Positions 53,638 through 62,276 are shown, counted from the first letter of the stretch. The stretch is DNA of 64,000 nucleotides from Prevotellaceae bacterium UBA4332 (GCA_002394365.1 DGTQ01000002.1:59573-123572), one strand, 5' to 3'. Notes: a model not told the origin generated them from the letters alone. Numbers and translations are program-made.

Positions 53638-54945
53638 TTAGTCTAATGTTTCATCTGCCTCGTAGCCACCCATTTCGCGTATGGCGTTTTTCAGCATGGT
53701 ATATTGCTGGTACAGGTTGTTTACTGGTTGCTCGTTTTGGGTGTAGTCGTGCATCGGTGTCTTGAGGTAGAAGGAGAGGAAACGCTGTATTCCATATCTT
53801 CCTGCACGCATGGCAAGGTCGCTGAGCAGGCAGAGGTCAAGACACAGGGGAGCGGCAAGGATAGAGTCGCGACAGAGGAAGTTTATCTTTATCTGCATGG
53901 GGTAATTCATCCATCCAAAGATGTCTATGTTGTCCCACCCCTCTTTGTTGTCGCCACGAGGCGGGTAGTAGTTTATGCGCACCTTGTGGTAGTAGTCTCC
54001 GTAGAGGTCAGGCTGGTCTTCTTCTCTCAGTATGGTGTTGAGAGTAGAGAGCTTGCTCACCTCCTTGGTGCGAAAATTCTCTGGCTCGTCGAGCACAAGA
54101 CCATCACGATTGCCAAGAATATTGGTGGAAAACCAACCAGAGAGTCCTAAGCAACGTGTGCTGATGATGGGGGAGAAGCCAGATTTTACGAGTGTCTGTC
54201 CCGTCTTGAAGTCTTTTCCTGTAATTGGCATGCGGGTTTTCTCGGCAAGTTGCCACATGGCAGGAATGTCCAGTGTGGTGTTAGGTGCTCCCATGATGAA
54301 GGGTGCTCCCTCCATGAGTGAGGCATAGGCATAGCACATGGAGGGTGCTATGTTCGTGCGGTCGTCAGCCTTCATGGCTTGCTCCAGGTGCTCGATGGTG
54401 TCATGCACTTGCATATTGACAGAAACATAAATCTCTGTTGAAGCAGCCCACAACACCACTATGCGCGAACAGTTGTTCTTAGCTTTGAAGGTGCTGATGT
54501 CCTTGCGTATCTGCTGAACCATGTCCCAACGGTTGGCGCACTGCTTTACGTTGTCGCCGTCAAGACGCTTGGCATAGTTGCGGTCGAAGGCTGCTGGCAT
54601 GGGTACGATGGCTTCCAGCTCTTCCTTTACGGGCATGATGTCTTTCTCCTGCAATACCTCGCAGTACATTGCAGACTGGAAGGCATTCTGCGGGTAAACG
54701 TCCCATGTGCCGAAAACTATATCGTCAAGCGATGCGAGAGGAACAATATCCCGATAGTGCAGGTGTTTGGCATCTTTGCCAGAACCCACACGTATCTTGT
54801 CGTATTGTGTCATGGAACCGATAGGCTTGGCAAGTCCTTTTCTTGCCATCAACACGCCAGTCATGAAAGTAGTTGCCACGGCTCCGTTGCCTACTATCAT
54901 GATGCCCAGTTTTCCTTCAGCTGCTTGTATGTTGTTATCTTTCAT
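53638..54945 (-). CDS. ino1: myo-Inositol-1-phosphate (L-inositol 3-phosphate) synthase
   Basis: 435 residues. It cyclises glucose 6-phosphate to inositol 3-phosphate with NAD. The N-terminal Rossmann motif IMIVGNGAVATTFMTGVLMAR, the ALWAASTEIYVS-like strand, APNTTLDIPAMWQLAEKTRMPITGKDFKTGQT and INFLCRDSILAAPLCLDL fit the bacterial/archaeal synthase family. Its ATG follows the TAA of the CDP-alcohol phosphotransferase/HAD gene with no gap, so it is co-translated with it. Confidence 0.93.
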   Translation of the reverse strand: MKDNNIQAAEGKLGIMIVGNGAVATTFMTGVLMARKGLAKPIGSMTQYDKIRVGSGKDAKHLHYRDIVPLASLDDIVFGTWDVYPQNAFQSAMYCEVLQEKDIMPVKEELEAIVPMPAAFDRNYAKRLDGDNVKQCANRWDMVQQIRKDISTFKAKNNCSRIVVLWAASTEIYVSVNMQVHDTIEHLEQAMKADDRTNIAPSMCYAYASLMEGAPFIMGAPNTTLDIPAMWQLAEKTRMPITGKDFKTGQTLVKSGFSPIISTRCLGLSGWFSTNILGNRDGLVLDEPENFRTKEVSKLSTLNTILREEDQPDLYGDYYHKVRINYYPPRGDNKEGWDNIDIFGWMNYPMQIKINFLCRDSILAAPLCLDLCLLSDLAMRAGRYGIQRFLSFYLKTPMHDYTQNEQPVNNLYQQYTMLKNAIREMGGYEADETLD

Positions 54946-56526
54946 TTATTTTTTGAGTGTTTTTATGTCTTTGGCTAATAATGTTTGACACCCTAACGAC
55001 TGCGCTGGCAGTATGTCCTTCTCTATGGAGTCCCCCACCACCATTATCTCCTCAGGTTGCAGGGGGGGGGCGGCATGCTTGTTGAGGGCGTCAATCGCGA
55101 GTTGCCATATACGTTTGTCTGGCTTTCGTATTCCCACTTCGGCAGACTCCACTACTTCTGCAAAGAAAGTGTCGAGTTTCAGTTCACGCAGCACGGTGCG
55201 TATGTTGCCATAGAAATTGCTCACCAACACCATGGGGCAGTGGTAGCTTTTCTCTACCTGTTGCAACACCTGTCTTGACTCCCCAGTCACTTGCAGAGTT
55301 TCGTCATATATGTCCCCTGCTATCTTCTCTCCTTCAGAGGCATCAATGTTCAGGTGCTCCAGCTGCAGGGCTATCTTCTTCTGCAGTGTTGAGAGGAAGG
55401 TGTCCTCAGGCTTTATGATGTCCCCCTGTCCCAATCTGCGTTCTGTGGCAACGTATGCTTCGTAGTACTTCTCCCACGTTACGTCGATGTTGTTCTTGCA
55501 GTAAGCTCGCCATATTACCTTGCTCCAGTGCTCGCCGCGTGTGTCGAGCGTGCCGCCGTAGTCAAACAGGAAGCCCCTTATAGTGGGCATACCTTCCTCC
55601 TTGCCCAGGTTGTCTGCCATGTCTCGGCAGATGTTCTCATGACGGTGTTTCAGGTAGAAGGCAATCGCCATGAGAATAGTTAGTTCAAAGACTGGACTTA
55701 TCCAGGGTTGGGAGATTAAACAGCCTGTGTAGAGCACTATGGCACGCCAGTTGTAGGAAATGATGTTGGTATATTTCATCAGTGGCTTGCTCCTTCGGCA
55801 GAACTCCTCGCGAAAATCTTTCGGACTATTGTCCATAGAGCCGTAGCGCTGGATGAGCAGTTGCTTCAGGTGCTGAAAGCATGGCGTGGAGGTTTCCTGG
55901 CGGTGGCAGTATTTGGCGTAGTTGTAGAAGAAGAGCACGCCAATCCAGTTGTGCTCCCTCATGTGCTTCTGCAATATGCTGTTCTGCGACTCGTATGAAT
56001 CGAGCTCCGCACCCTTTTCGCCCTTCAGGAAGAACAGGTGGATGTTTCTGTAGTAGTCGGCAAGACGACACTGGTAGTTGTGGGCGCCAAAGCCAGCCAG
56101 CAGACAGAGCAACAGAAACCATATCCCCCATGTGGTGTTGGTGAAGGGTATGTTTACGTCCCATAAGCGCCATGTCAGCGCAAGGTATATGCAGATGAAC
56201 CAGAATTCAGTGGCAAAGCCGTCGAGGATTCGTCCCGTGAGACTTGTCTTGCCCGTCATTCGTGCCAGCTGTCCATCGGCAGAGTCGCAGAAATTCGCCA
56301 TCATGAGCAGGAGCACGCCACAGATGTTGTGTGGCAGGTCTGCGTAGTGGAACATCCATGCGGCTGACAGTCCGAGGAAATACGACAGGATGGTTACGGC
56401 GTTAGGAGTCCAGCCTGCCTTTTTGAAGAACAGGGCAAAGAACAGTCCTATAGGACGTGTGAAGTAGATGTCGATATTCTCTTCTGTGTCTGCTGATTTA
56501 TATGTCGAACGTAGTAATTCTAACAA
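54946..56526 (-). CDS. CDP-alcohol phosphatidyltransferase fused to a HAD phosphatase
   Basis: 526 residues. The N-terminal membrane part carries the CDP-alcohol transferase signature DSADGQLAR...G...D, the centre of PI- and PIP-synthases. The fourth Asp of the motif, the usual catalytic base, is Thr (LDGFATE). I checked this against the DNA. The C-terminal part (from about residue 318) is a HAD hydrolase: FDYGGTLD, VLVSNF and GDSIEKDI. A transferase plus phosphatase in one chain suits forming an inositol phospholipid and removing a phosphate. Start is TTG at 56526, overlapping the upstream gene by 7 bp; no earlier ATG fits. Product is inferred. Confidence 0.85.
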   Translation of the reverse strand: MLELLRSTYKSADTEENIDIYFTRPIGLFFALFFKKAGWTPNAVTILSYFLGLSAAWMFHYADLPHNICGVLLLMMANFCDSADGQLARMTGKTSLTGRILDGFATEFWFICIYLALTWRLWDVNIPFTNTTWGIWFLLLCLLAGFGAHNYQCRLADYYRNIHLFFLKGEKGAELDSYESQNSILQKHMREHNWIGVLFFYNYAKYCHRQETSTPCFQHLKQLLIQRYGSMDNSPKDFREEFCRRSKPLMKYTNIISYNWRAIVLYTGCLISQPWISPVFELTILMAIAFYLKHRHENICRDMADNLGKEEGMPTIRGFLFDYGGTLDTRGEHWSKVIWRAYCKNNIDVTWEKYYEAYVATERRLGQGDIIKPEDTFLSTLQKKIALQLEHLNIDASEGEKIAGDIYDETLQVTGESRQVLQQVEKSYHCPMVLVSNFYGNIRTVLRELKLDTFFAEVVESAEVGIRKPDKRIWQLAIDALNKHAAPPLQPEEIMVVGDSIEKDILPAQSLGCQTLLAKDIKTLKK

Positions 56527-57899
56527 TTTGCCAAATAAATGTTCATTCTTTTAGCGATAGCCTCCGCTGCTTCCTCGCGGCATGGTGAGAAAGAGGGAAA
56601 ATCGTTGAGGTCTATTATGCTTACTGTGCCGTCGGCACCTGTTATGGCATCACCGCCATAAATGCTCAGTCCAGCCTTTCTTGCCATCTCTGTGGCGCAG
56701 TGTCTTAGAGTCTCCTGCCCAGAGGGGTAAAAGAAGTCAGTCTTTTCCACACCATAGAACTTAACGTGTTCACCCTCGTGGTGTGGCTGAACGACATAGG
56801 AGTTTATCCCCCTTGCCTGCAGGTTGTTCTTTGCCCTTTGAACGTCAGCCTCTGTAGGACAAAACACCACGTCGTCCTCCTGTTCGCTACATTGGTCGGC
56901 ACGCTTTATCCATAGCGGCGGTCGCGCCTCCGTCGTTGTGACGTAACTGCGCTGGTTGCAGTATCTCACGGCGTTTGCAGGGTTTAGGCAAGCCCTGTCT
57001 TGCAATAGTCCCAGCACCTCTTTGCTGCGAGCCATTGAGAGGTAGGCTTCAGCCTGTGGCAGGTATCCTTCAGCCTTTACATCTTCCTCCCTTATCGTAC
57101 TTACGGTATAGCCTTTTGCCTTCAGCTGTTGCATTGAGGCATCGAGTATGGCACGGTCTTTCTCCACGCTGCTGGGCGAGTAGCGTTCAGCCCTGTATAT
57201 GCCCACTATGCGCTTTTGCACGGATGCGATGTCCGTTGCGTGGTCTATGTCCGTCACCTTGCCGATGGGGTAGGCTGTCAGTTTGATGCCTTCTGCCACC
57301 AGGGCACGCTGGAAGTTCCTCATTCTGCTCTGTCCTTCCTTTACACATCTCTCGAGTGTGGCAATAGCCTTGTGGTTCAGTCCGTATATGCCGGCAGAGA
57401 CATATTCGCACCCTTCGGGCTTGGTGTCATGAAACCCGCTTATAGCGTCACCCTCCTTGTCTGTGGAGACATACAGCGGTTTCTCGTCATCGCAGAAAGT
57501 CGTTACTGCCATCATGCCGTCAGCCTCTGTCTTGCTGAATGCCTTGATGTAGTCACGAAACAGATTCTCGTCAAAGAAAGTGTCCACCGTGGTGAGCACA
57601 AACTTCTCCTTTCCCAGCATGGGGGCAATCTCGTAGAGGGAGTGCATGGAACTCTGGGTGTTCTTCACTACATACTTCAGCGGCAAACCCTCCTCCTTGC
57701 GCCTTGCAAGGTGTTTTGCCACCTCGGGGTACATGCCGTTGCATATCACCACGATTTCCGTAGCACCGTTTTCCGTAAAGATGCGTATGAGTCGGTCAAT
57801 GAGTCGTTCGCCATTCACCATTATCAGGGGCTTGGGCACAGCTATGCCCTCCTGCCTCAGTCGTGAACCTTCCCCTGCTGCTATTATGGCGTATCTCAT
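56520..57899 (-). CDS. Nucleotidyltransferase with ATP-grasp-like C-terminal domain (inositol-lipid operon)
   Basis: 459 residues from the Met at 57899 (MRYAIIAAGEGSRL). The frame is open further up, but a TACCTTTG promoter box at 57947-57954 would lie inside that extension. The N-terminal domain is a sugar/alcohol-phosphate nucleotidyltransferase (GEGSRLRQEGIAVPKPLIMVNGERLIDRL; TTVDTFF as metal-binding Asp). The C-terminal part reads like an ATP-grasp end (YVVQPHHEGEHVKFYGV, SIIDLNDFPSFSPCREEA). Next to ino1 and a CDP-alcohol transferase, it may make CDP-inositol or phosphorylate an inositol (inference). First gene of a tightly coupled three-gene operon. Confidence 0.82.
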   Translation of the reverse strand: MRYAIIAAGEGSRLRQEGIAVPKPLIMVNGERLIDRLIRIFTENGATEIVVICNGMYPEVAKHLARRKEEGLPLKYVVKNTQSSMHSLYEIAPMLGKEKFVLTTVDTFFDENLFRDYIKAFSKTEADGMMAVTTFCDDEKPLYVSTDKEGDAISGFHDTKPEGCEYVSAGIYGLNHKAIATLERCVKEGQSRMRNFQRALVAEGIKLTAYPIGKVTDIDHATDIASVQKRIVGIYRAERYSPSSVEKDRAILDASMQQLKAKGYTVSTIREEDVKAEGYLPQAEAYLSMARSKEVLGLLQDRACLNPANAVRYCNQRSYVTTTEARPPLWIKRADQCSEQEDDVVFCPTEADVQRAKNNLQARGINSYVVQPHHEGEHVKFYGVEKTDFFYPSGQETLRHCATEMARKAGLSIYGGDAITGADGTVSIIDLNDFPSFSPCREEAAEAIAKRMNIYLANC

Positions 57900-57946
57900 T
57901 TCTTCCTCTCGCGTGTGCGTATATGTGTGTATGTGAAAAAGTGGTG

Positions 57947-57954
57947 CAAAGGTA
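57947..57954 (-). promoter_or_regulatory. -7 box TACCTTTG of the inositol-lipid operon
   Basis: TAnnTTTG followed by GCAC on the minus strand, 47 bp before the nucleotidyltransferase ATG. Heptamers AAGTTGA occupy 57963-57990 just upstream, where the -33 region would be. Confidence 0.65.
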
Positions 57955-57962
57955 CTAAGAAA

Positions 57963-57990
57963 AGTTGGAAGTTGAAAGTTGAAAGTATAA
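57963..57990 (+). repeat. Heptamer array, unit AAGTTGA
   Basis: Four units in exact phase (AAGTTGG, AAGTTGA, AAGTTGA, AAGTATA) between the divergent inositol and Phe/Tyr promoters. Confidence 0.78.
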
Positions 57991-58014
57991 AGAGATGTTT
58001 TTTTTGAAAAAAAT

Positions 58015-58045
58015 TTGGAAGTTTCATATAAAATGCTTACCTTTG
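58015..58045 (+). promoter_or_regulatory. Promoter of the Phe/Tyr operon
   Basis: TTTG at about 58015-58018 and -7 TACCTTTG at 58038-58045, 19-20 bp apart. Transcription would begin near 58052, just before the leader peptide. Confidence 0.75.
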
Positions 58046-58074
58046 TGCCCAGTTTGCAAAAATACATGCAAAAT

Positions 58075-58155
58075 ATGCTGAATAAATCATACTCTTCATA
58101 TTATTACTTCTGGTTTTACTTTGCAGGACACTGTGAAGCGGGAAGTTGCGTGTAG
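58075..58155 (+). CDS. pheL-like: Phe/Tyr leader peptide of a transcription attenuator
   Basis: 26 codons from ATG 58075 to TAG 58155 (an in-frame ATG also lies at 58066). The middle reads SYSSYYYFWFYF: five Tyr, three Phe and a Trp in twelve codons, far above chance. The last codons before the stop (58136-58149) hold AAGCGGGAAGTTGC, which can pair with the left arm of the downstream terminator. This is the classic leader layout: ribosomes stalled on Tyr/Phe codons leave the antiterminator free, while ribosomes reaching the stop cover it. It precedes pheA, an aminotransferase, DAHP synthase-chorismate mutase and tyrA. Confidence 0.88.
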   Translation: MLNKSYSSYYYFWFYFAGHCEAGSCV

Positions 58156-58232
58156 AGTTCAACTTAAAGATTAAATGCAAAAACAAAGATAAAAGATTTG
58201 CAACATCCCGCTTAGTACACACTTAGCGGGAT
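58138..58232 (+). promoter_or_regulatory. Attenuator: antiterminator and terminator of the Phe/Tyr operon
   Basis: Terminator stem ATCCCGCT (58205-58212) with AGCGGGAT (58225-58232), extendable by three pairs past a T-T mismatch, followed by T7. The alternative pairing is GCGGGAAGTTGC (58138-58149) with GCAACATCCCGC (58200-58211), 12 bp with one mismatch, which would break the terminator. 29 bp separate the terminator from the pheA ATG. Confidence 0.88.
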
Positions 58233-58261
58233 TTTTTTATAAATATACACTCATAAAAAAG

Positions 58262-59092
58262 ATGAAAAGAATAGCAATACAGGGCGAAGTAGGAAGTTTT
58301 CACGATATTACGGCTCACCATTATTTTGATGGAGACCAGATGCAGATAATCTGTTGCAGCACTTTTGAAGAGGTGTTCGAGCACATGCAGCAGGACCCTA
58401 CCGTGATAGGCATCATGGCTATTGAAAACACTATAGCTGGCTCTCTTCTGCATAATTACGAATTGCTCAGGCAGTCGGGCATGACCGTTGTGGGTGAATA
58501 TAAGACGCATATCTCGCATTGTATTTGTGCCTTGCCTGGACAGTCTCTTGCCGAAATCAGCGAGGTACATTCCCACCCAGTGGCTCTTGCCCAGTGCCAG
58601 AAGTATCTCTCCAGGCATCCCCACATGAAGATGGTGGAGGGCGACGATACGGCAGGAGCAGCCAAGTGGATAGCCGAAAACAACCTTCAGGGTGTTGCTG
58701 CCCTGTGTCATGCCGATGCGGCAAGGCTCTATGGCTTGGAAGTGCTGGAAAACCACATAGAGGATAACCCTCACAATTTCACGAGGTTCCTTGTCATGAC
58801 AGACGTAAGGAAGGCAGACTACCTCCGAGCTCTCAACGAGACCAATAAGTCCAGCATCGTGTTCTCTCTTCCTCATGAAGAGGGCTCCCTTTCCCAGGTG
58901 TTGAGCATACTGTCTTTCTACAAGATAAACCTCACCAAGATACAGTCTCTGCCGATAATAGGCAGGGAGTGGGAATACATGTTCTATGTCGATGTCACCT
59001 ATGACGATCTTACGCGTTACCGCCAGAGCATAGATGCCATCACCCCCCTCACCCGCGACCTCACCATCCTTGGTGAATACAAGGCTGCATAA
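58262..59092 (+). CDS. pheA: Prephenate dehydratase with ACT domain
   Basis: 276 residues. It makes phenylpyruvate from prephenate. MKRIAIQGEVGSFHDITAHHYF, IMAIENTIAGSLLHNYELL, HSHPVALAQCQKYL and the catalytic HNFTRFLVM (TRF) are present. The ACT domain begins KSSIVFSLPHEEGSLSQVLSIL. Its second motif, usually ESRP for Phe binding, reads IQSLPIIGREWEY, so Phe feedback may be weak or altered. That would fit control by attenuation instead (inference). It is a stand-alone enzyme; the chorismate mutase is fused to DAHP synthase two genes on. Confidence 0.94.
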   Translation: MKRIAIQGEVGSFHDITAHHYFDGDQMQIICCSTFEEVFEHMQQDPTVIGIMAIENTIAGSLLHNYELLRQSGMTVVGEYKTHISHCICALPGQSLAEISEVHSHPVALAQCQKYLSRHPHMKMVEGDDTAGAAKWIAENNLQGVAALCHADAARLYGLEVLENHIEDNPHNFTRFLVMTDVRKADYLRALNETNKSSIVFSLPHEEGSLSQVLSILSFYKINLTKIQSLPIIGREWEYMFYVDVTYDDLTRYRQSIDAITPLTRDLTILGEYKAA

Positions 59093-59113
59093 AAGTTACA
59101 AGTTACCAGTTAC
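59093..59113 (+). repeat. Heptamer array, unit AAGTTAC
   Basis: Three units in phase starting at the pheA stop. Confidence 0.7.
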
Positions 59114-59143
59114 CAAAAAGAAAATACATCATATAGACAAACA

Positions 59144-60304
59144 ATGATTAAACCTGCAGACAGACTGTCTTTAGTACAAGAGTACTATTTCAGTAGGAAG
59201 TTAAAGGAAGTGGCACAACTCAATGCCGAAGGCAAGAATATCATAAGCCTTGCCATAGGTTCGCCAGACATGCCACCATCTACCAAGACGATAGAAACCC
59301 TTTGCAAGGTGGCTTACGACCCTGACGCCCACGGCTATCAGCCCACTGTGGGCACACCAGAGTTGCGTGAGGCAATGGCATACTTCTACAAGCGTTGGTA
59401 TAACGTGGAACTCGACCCCAAGACCGAGATACAACCCATGATAGGTTCCAAGGAGGCAATACTCCACGTCACGCTCGCACTCTGCAATCCTGGCGACGAG
59501 GTTCTGGTGCCCAATCCTGGTTACCCTACCTACACCTCCCTGAGCAAGATTCTCGGACAGAAGATAGTAAACTATGACCTGCTTGAGAATGACGGCTGGC
59601 AACCAGACTTTGAGGCTCTCGAGAAGATGGACCTGAGCAGGGTGAAGCTGATGTGGACCAACTATCCCAACATGCCTACTGGCGGCAATGCCCGTCGCTC
59701 TACCTACGAGAGGCTCGTGAAATTTGCCAAGGAGCATAACATCGTGGTAGTCAATGATAATCCTTACTCCTTTATCATCAACGACAATCCGCAGTCCATA
59801 CTCCAGATACCAGGTGCGAAGGACTGCTGCATAGAGTTCAACTCCATGTCGAAATCCCACAACATGCCAGGCTGGCGTGTGGGCATGGTGGCAACCAACA
59901 GCGAGTTTATCTCGTGGATACTCAAGATAAAGTCGAATATCGACTCGGGCACCTTCCGAGGCATACAGCTTGCAGCTGCTGAGGCTTACCACAACGACGA
60001 TGCCTGGCACCACCAGTTCAACTACGAAAACTACAAGCGTCGTCGCATCATAGCCGAGGAGATAATGGATGTTCTCCAGTGTAAGTACGACAAAGACTCC
60101 GTAGGCATGTTCCTCTGGGGCAAGATACCCGAGAAATACGCTACCTGCGAGGAGCTGACGGAGAAAATCCTCCACGAGGCAAGAGTGTTCATCACCCCAG
60201 GCTTCATCTTCGGCAGCAATGGCGAACGCTATATCCGTATCTCCCTTTGCGCTAAGGACGAGAAGATGAAGGAGGCACTCGAGAGAATAAAGGCGGTGGT
60301 GTGA
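59144..60304 (+). CDS. Class I/II PLP aminotransferase, probably aromatic/prephenate type
   Basis: 386 residues. Fold-type I aminotransferase with NPGYPTYTSL, YPNMPTGG, VVVNDNPYSFI, the PLP-Lys motif SMSKSHNMPGWRVGM and a C-terminal RIS substrate-carboxylate Arg. Sequence style is near LL-diaminopimelate/aspartate aminotransferases. Its place between pheA and DAHP synthase-chorismate mutase points to making Phe and Tyr from phenylpyruvate/hydroxyphenylpyruvate or transaminating prephenate (inference). Substrate not provable here. Confidence 0.88.
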   Translation: MIKPADRLSLVQEYYFSRKLKEVAQLNAEGKNIISLAIGSPDMPPSTKTIETLCKVAYDPDAHGYQPTVGTPELREAMAYFYKRWYNVELDPKTEIQPMIGSKEAILHVTLALCNPGDEVLVPNPGYPTYTSLSKILGQKIVNYDLLENDGWQPDFEALEKMDLSRVKLMWTNYPNMPTGGNARRSTYERLVKFAKEHNIVVVNDNPYSFIINDNPQSILQIPGAKDCCIEFNSMSKSHNMPGWRVGMVATNSEFISWILKIKSNIDSGTFRGIQLAAAEAYHNDDAWHHQFNYENYKRRRIIAEEIMDVLQCKYDKDSVGMFLWGKIPEKYATCEELTEKILHEARVFITPGFIFGSNGERYIRISLCAKDEKMKEALERIKAVV

Positions 60305-60387
60305 GTTACCAGTTATAAGTTAAAAGTTAAAAAGTTTTCGTAGCGAAGCGTTTTCATGGCAACGTGGTTGCGTTTCGCACGAAGTTA
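60304..60387 (+). repeat. Heptamers AGTTAAA plus TTCG palindromic repeat
   Basis: Four 7-bp units at 60304-60331 beginning in the aminotransferase stop codon, then an element with GTAGCGAAGCG and CGTTTCGCACGAAG that is similar, in reverse, to 31001-31070. Confidence 0.7.
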
Positions 60388-60401
60388 AACAAGAGTTAAT
60401 A

Positions 60402-61472
60402 ATGGAAATGGAATTAGAATTAGAGGCACTCAATTTGCCAAGTGACAACAAGCGACCATTCGTTATCGCTGGTCCATGCTCAGCAGAGTCTGAGGAACAA
60501 GTTATGACTACAGCCAAGCAACTTGCTATCAAGGGTTGCCACATGTTTCGTGCTGGTGTGTGGAAACCTCGCACAAAGCCAGGTGGCTTCGAGGGACATG
60601 GCGAACCTGCACTCAAGTGGATGGCTGAGGTAAAGCAGGAGACAGGCATGCTCATAGGTACTGAGGTGGCAACCCCAGAGCACGTAGAGCTCGCCATGAA
60701 GTACGGCATCGACATCCTGTGGATAGGTGCCCGCACCTCTGCCAACCCCTTCGCCATGCAGCAGTTGGCTGACTCCATGAAGGGACTCGAGATACCAGTA
60801 TTCGTCAAGAACCCCGTCAACCCCGACCTCGAGTTGTGGATAGGAGCTCTTGAGCGTATCAACCAGGCTGGCATAAAGAAACTTGCAGCCATACATCGTG
60901 GCTTCTCCTCCTTCGACAAGTCCATGTACCGCAATGCTCCTATGTGGCAGATACCTATCGAGTTGCGTCGTCGTATTCCTTCTCTGCCAATAGTCTGCGA
61001 CCCTTCTCACATGGGTGGCAAGCGCGAGCTCATAGCACCCCTCTCTCAGCAGGCTCTCGACCTTGGTTTCGACGGCTTGATGATAGAGTCTCATTGCGAC
61101 CCTGACAAGGCGTGGAGCGATGCCAAGCAGCAGGTTACACCAGAGGTGTGCGACTACATCGTGGGTATGCTCATAGCACGCGATGGTTCGTCGTCAACAG
61201 AGGGCATCTCGCTCCTGCGTCATCAGATAGACAAGATAGACAACGACATAATGGACCTCCTTGCCAAGCGCATGCGTGTGTGTCGCGAAATAGGTGAATA
61301 CAAGAAGGAGCACAACATACAGGTGCTTCAGACTGGGCGCTACAACGAGATTCTCGACAAGCGTGGCGTGCAGGGCTCGCTGACGGGCATGAGCCCAGAG
61401 TTCGTCAAGCAGGTGTTCGAGCACATCCATGAGGAATCAGTGCGACAGCAGTTGGAAATAGTAAATAAATAG
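60402..61472 (+). CDS. Bifunctional DAHP synthase (type I-beta) and chorismate mutase
   Basis: 356 residues. Residues about 15-260 are a KDO8P-synthase-like DAHP synthase (FVIAGPCSAESEEQV, FRAGVWKPRTKPGGFEG, PVFVKNPVNPDLELWIGALERI, VCDPSHMGGKRELIAPLSQQALDLGFDGLMIESHCDPDKAWSDAKQQ). Residues about 268-350 are an AroQ chorismate mutase (LRHQIDKIDNDIMDLLAKRMRVCREIGEYKKEHNIQVLQ). It supplies chorismate and prephenate to PheA and TyrA in the same operon. The fused mutase may also give feedback control, as in other such fusions. 6 bp before tyrA. Confidence 0.94.
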   Translation: MEMELELEALNLPSDNKRPFVIAGPCSAESEEQVMTTAKQLAIKGCHMFRAGVWKPRTKPGGFEGHGEPALKWMAEVKQETGMLIGTEVATPEHVELAMKYGIDILWIGARTSANPFAMQQLADSMKGLEIPVFVKNPVNPDLELWIGALERINQAGIKKLAAIHRGFSSFDKSMYRNAPMWQIPIELRRRIPSLPIVCDPSHMGGKRELIAPLSQQALDLGFDGLMIESHCDPDKAWSDAKQQVTPEVCDYIVGMLIARDGSSSTEGISLLRHQIDKIDNDIMDLLAKRMRVCREIGEYKKEHNIQVLQTGRYNEILDKRGVQGSLTGMSPEFVKQVFEHIHEESVRQQLEIVNK

Positions 61473-61478
61473 ACCACA

Positions 61479-62276
61479 ATGAAGATATTGATTTTAGGAG
61501 CAGGCAAGATGGGGTCGTTCTTCATCGACCTGCTGAGCTTCGACCACGAGGTGGCAGCCTACGAGAAAGACCCTAAGCGTCTTCGTTTTACCTATAACTG
61601 CCAGCGCTTCACGGAGTTGCAGGAGATACAGGAGTTCAAGCCCGAGCTCGTCATCAATGCAGCCACGGTGAAGTACACCATACCAGCCTTCAACGAGGTT
61701 ATGCCCTTCCTGCCTGCCAATGCTATTCTCAGCGATATAGCATCGGTGAAGACAGGGCTGAAGGAGTTCTACGAGCAGACGGGCATGCGCTACGTCAGCA
61801 CCCACCCCATGTTTGGCCCTACGTTTGCCAACCTCAACCAGCTCTCTGAGGAGAACGCCATCATCATCAGCGAGGGCGACTACATGGGACGCTGTTTCTT
61901 CAAGGACCTCTACAGCCGCCTTGACCTCAACATCTACGAGTACACCTTCGAGGAGCACGACAAGACGGTGGCTTACTCCCTCTCCATCCCCTTTGTCAGC
62001 ACCTTCGTGTTCTCTGCCGTCATGAAGCATCAGGATGCGCCAGGCACCACCTTCAAGCGCCATCTGCGCATAGCCAAGGGCGTCCTGAACGAAGACGACT
62101 ACCTCCTGCAGGAAGTGCTCTTCAACCCCTACACCCATGACCAGGTTGACCAGATACGTCGAGAACTCAAGGAACTCCTTGAGATAATAGACAACAGGGA
62201 TGCCAAAGGCATGAAAGCCTATCTCACCAAGATAAGAGAGAATGTAAAGCGGGATGTGGAGGCGCTGAAATCTTGA
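61479..62276 (+). CDS. tyrA: Prephenate dehydrogenase
   Basis: 265 residues, a short form without an ACT domain. It oxidises prephenate to hydroxyphenylpyruvate with NAD(P). The N-terminal MKILILGAGKMGSFFIDLL is the dinucleotide-binding motif; LSDIASVKTGL and the catalytic STHPMFGPTFANL follow. It ends the Phe/Tyr operon. Whether prephenate or arogenate is the true substrate cannot be told from sequence. Confidence 0.9.
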   Translation: MKILILGAGKMGSFFIDLLSFDHEVAAYEKDPKRLRFTYNCQRFTELQEIQEFKPELVINAATVKYTIPAFNEVMPFLPANAILSDIASVKTGLKEFYEQTGMRYVSTHPMFGPTFANLNQLSEENAIIISEGDYMGRCFFKDLYSRLDLNIYEYTFEEHDKTVAYSLSIPFVSTFVFSAVMKHQDAPGTTFKRHLRIAKGVLNEDDYLLQEVLFNPYTHDQVDQIRRELKELLEIIDNRDAKGMKAYLTKIRENVKRDVEALKS

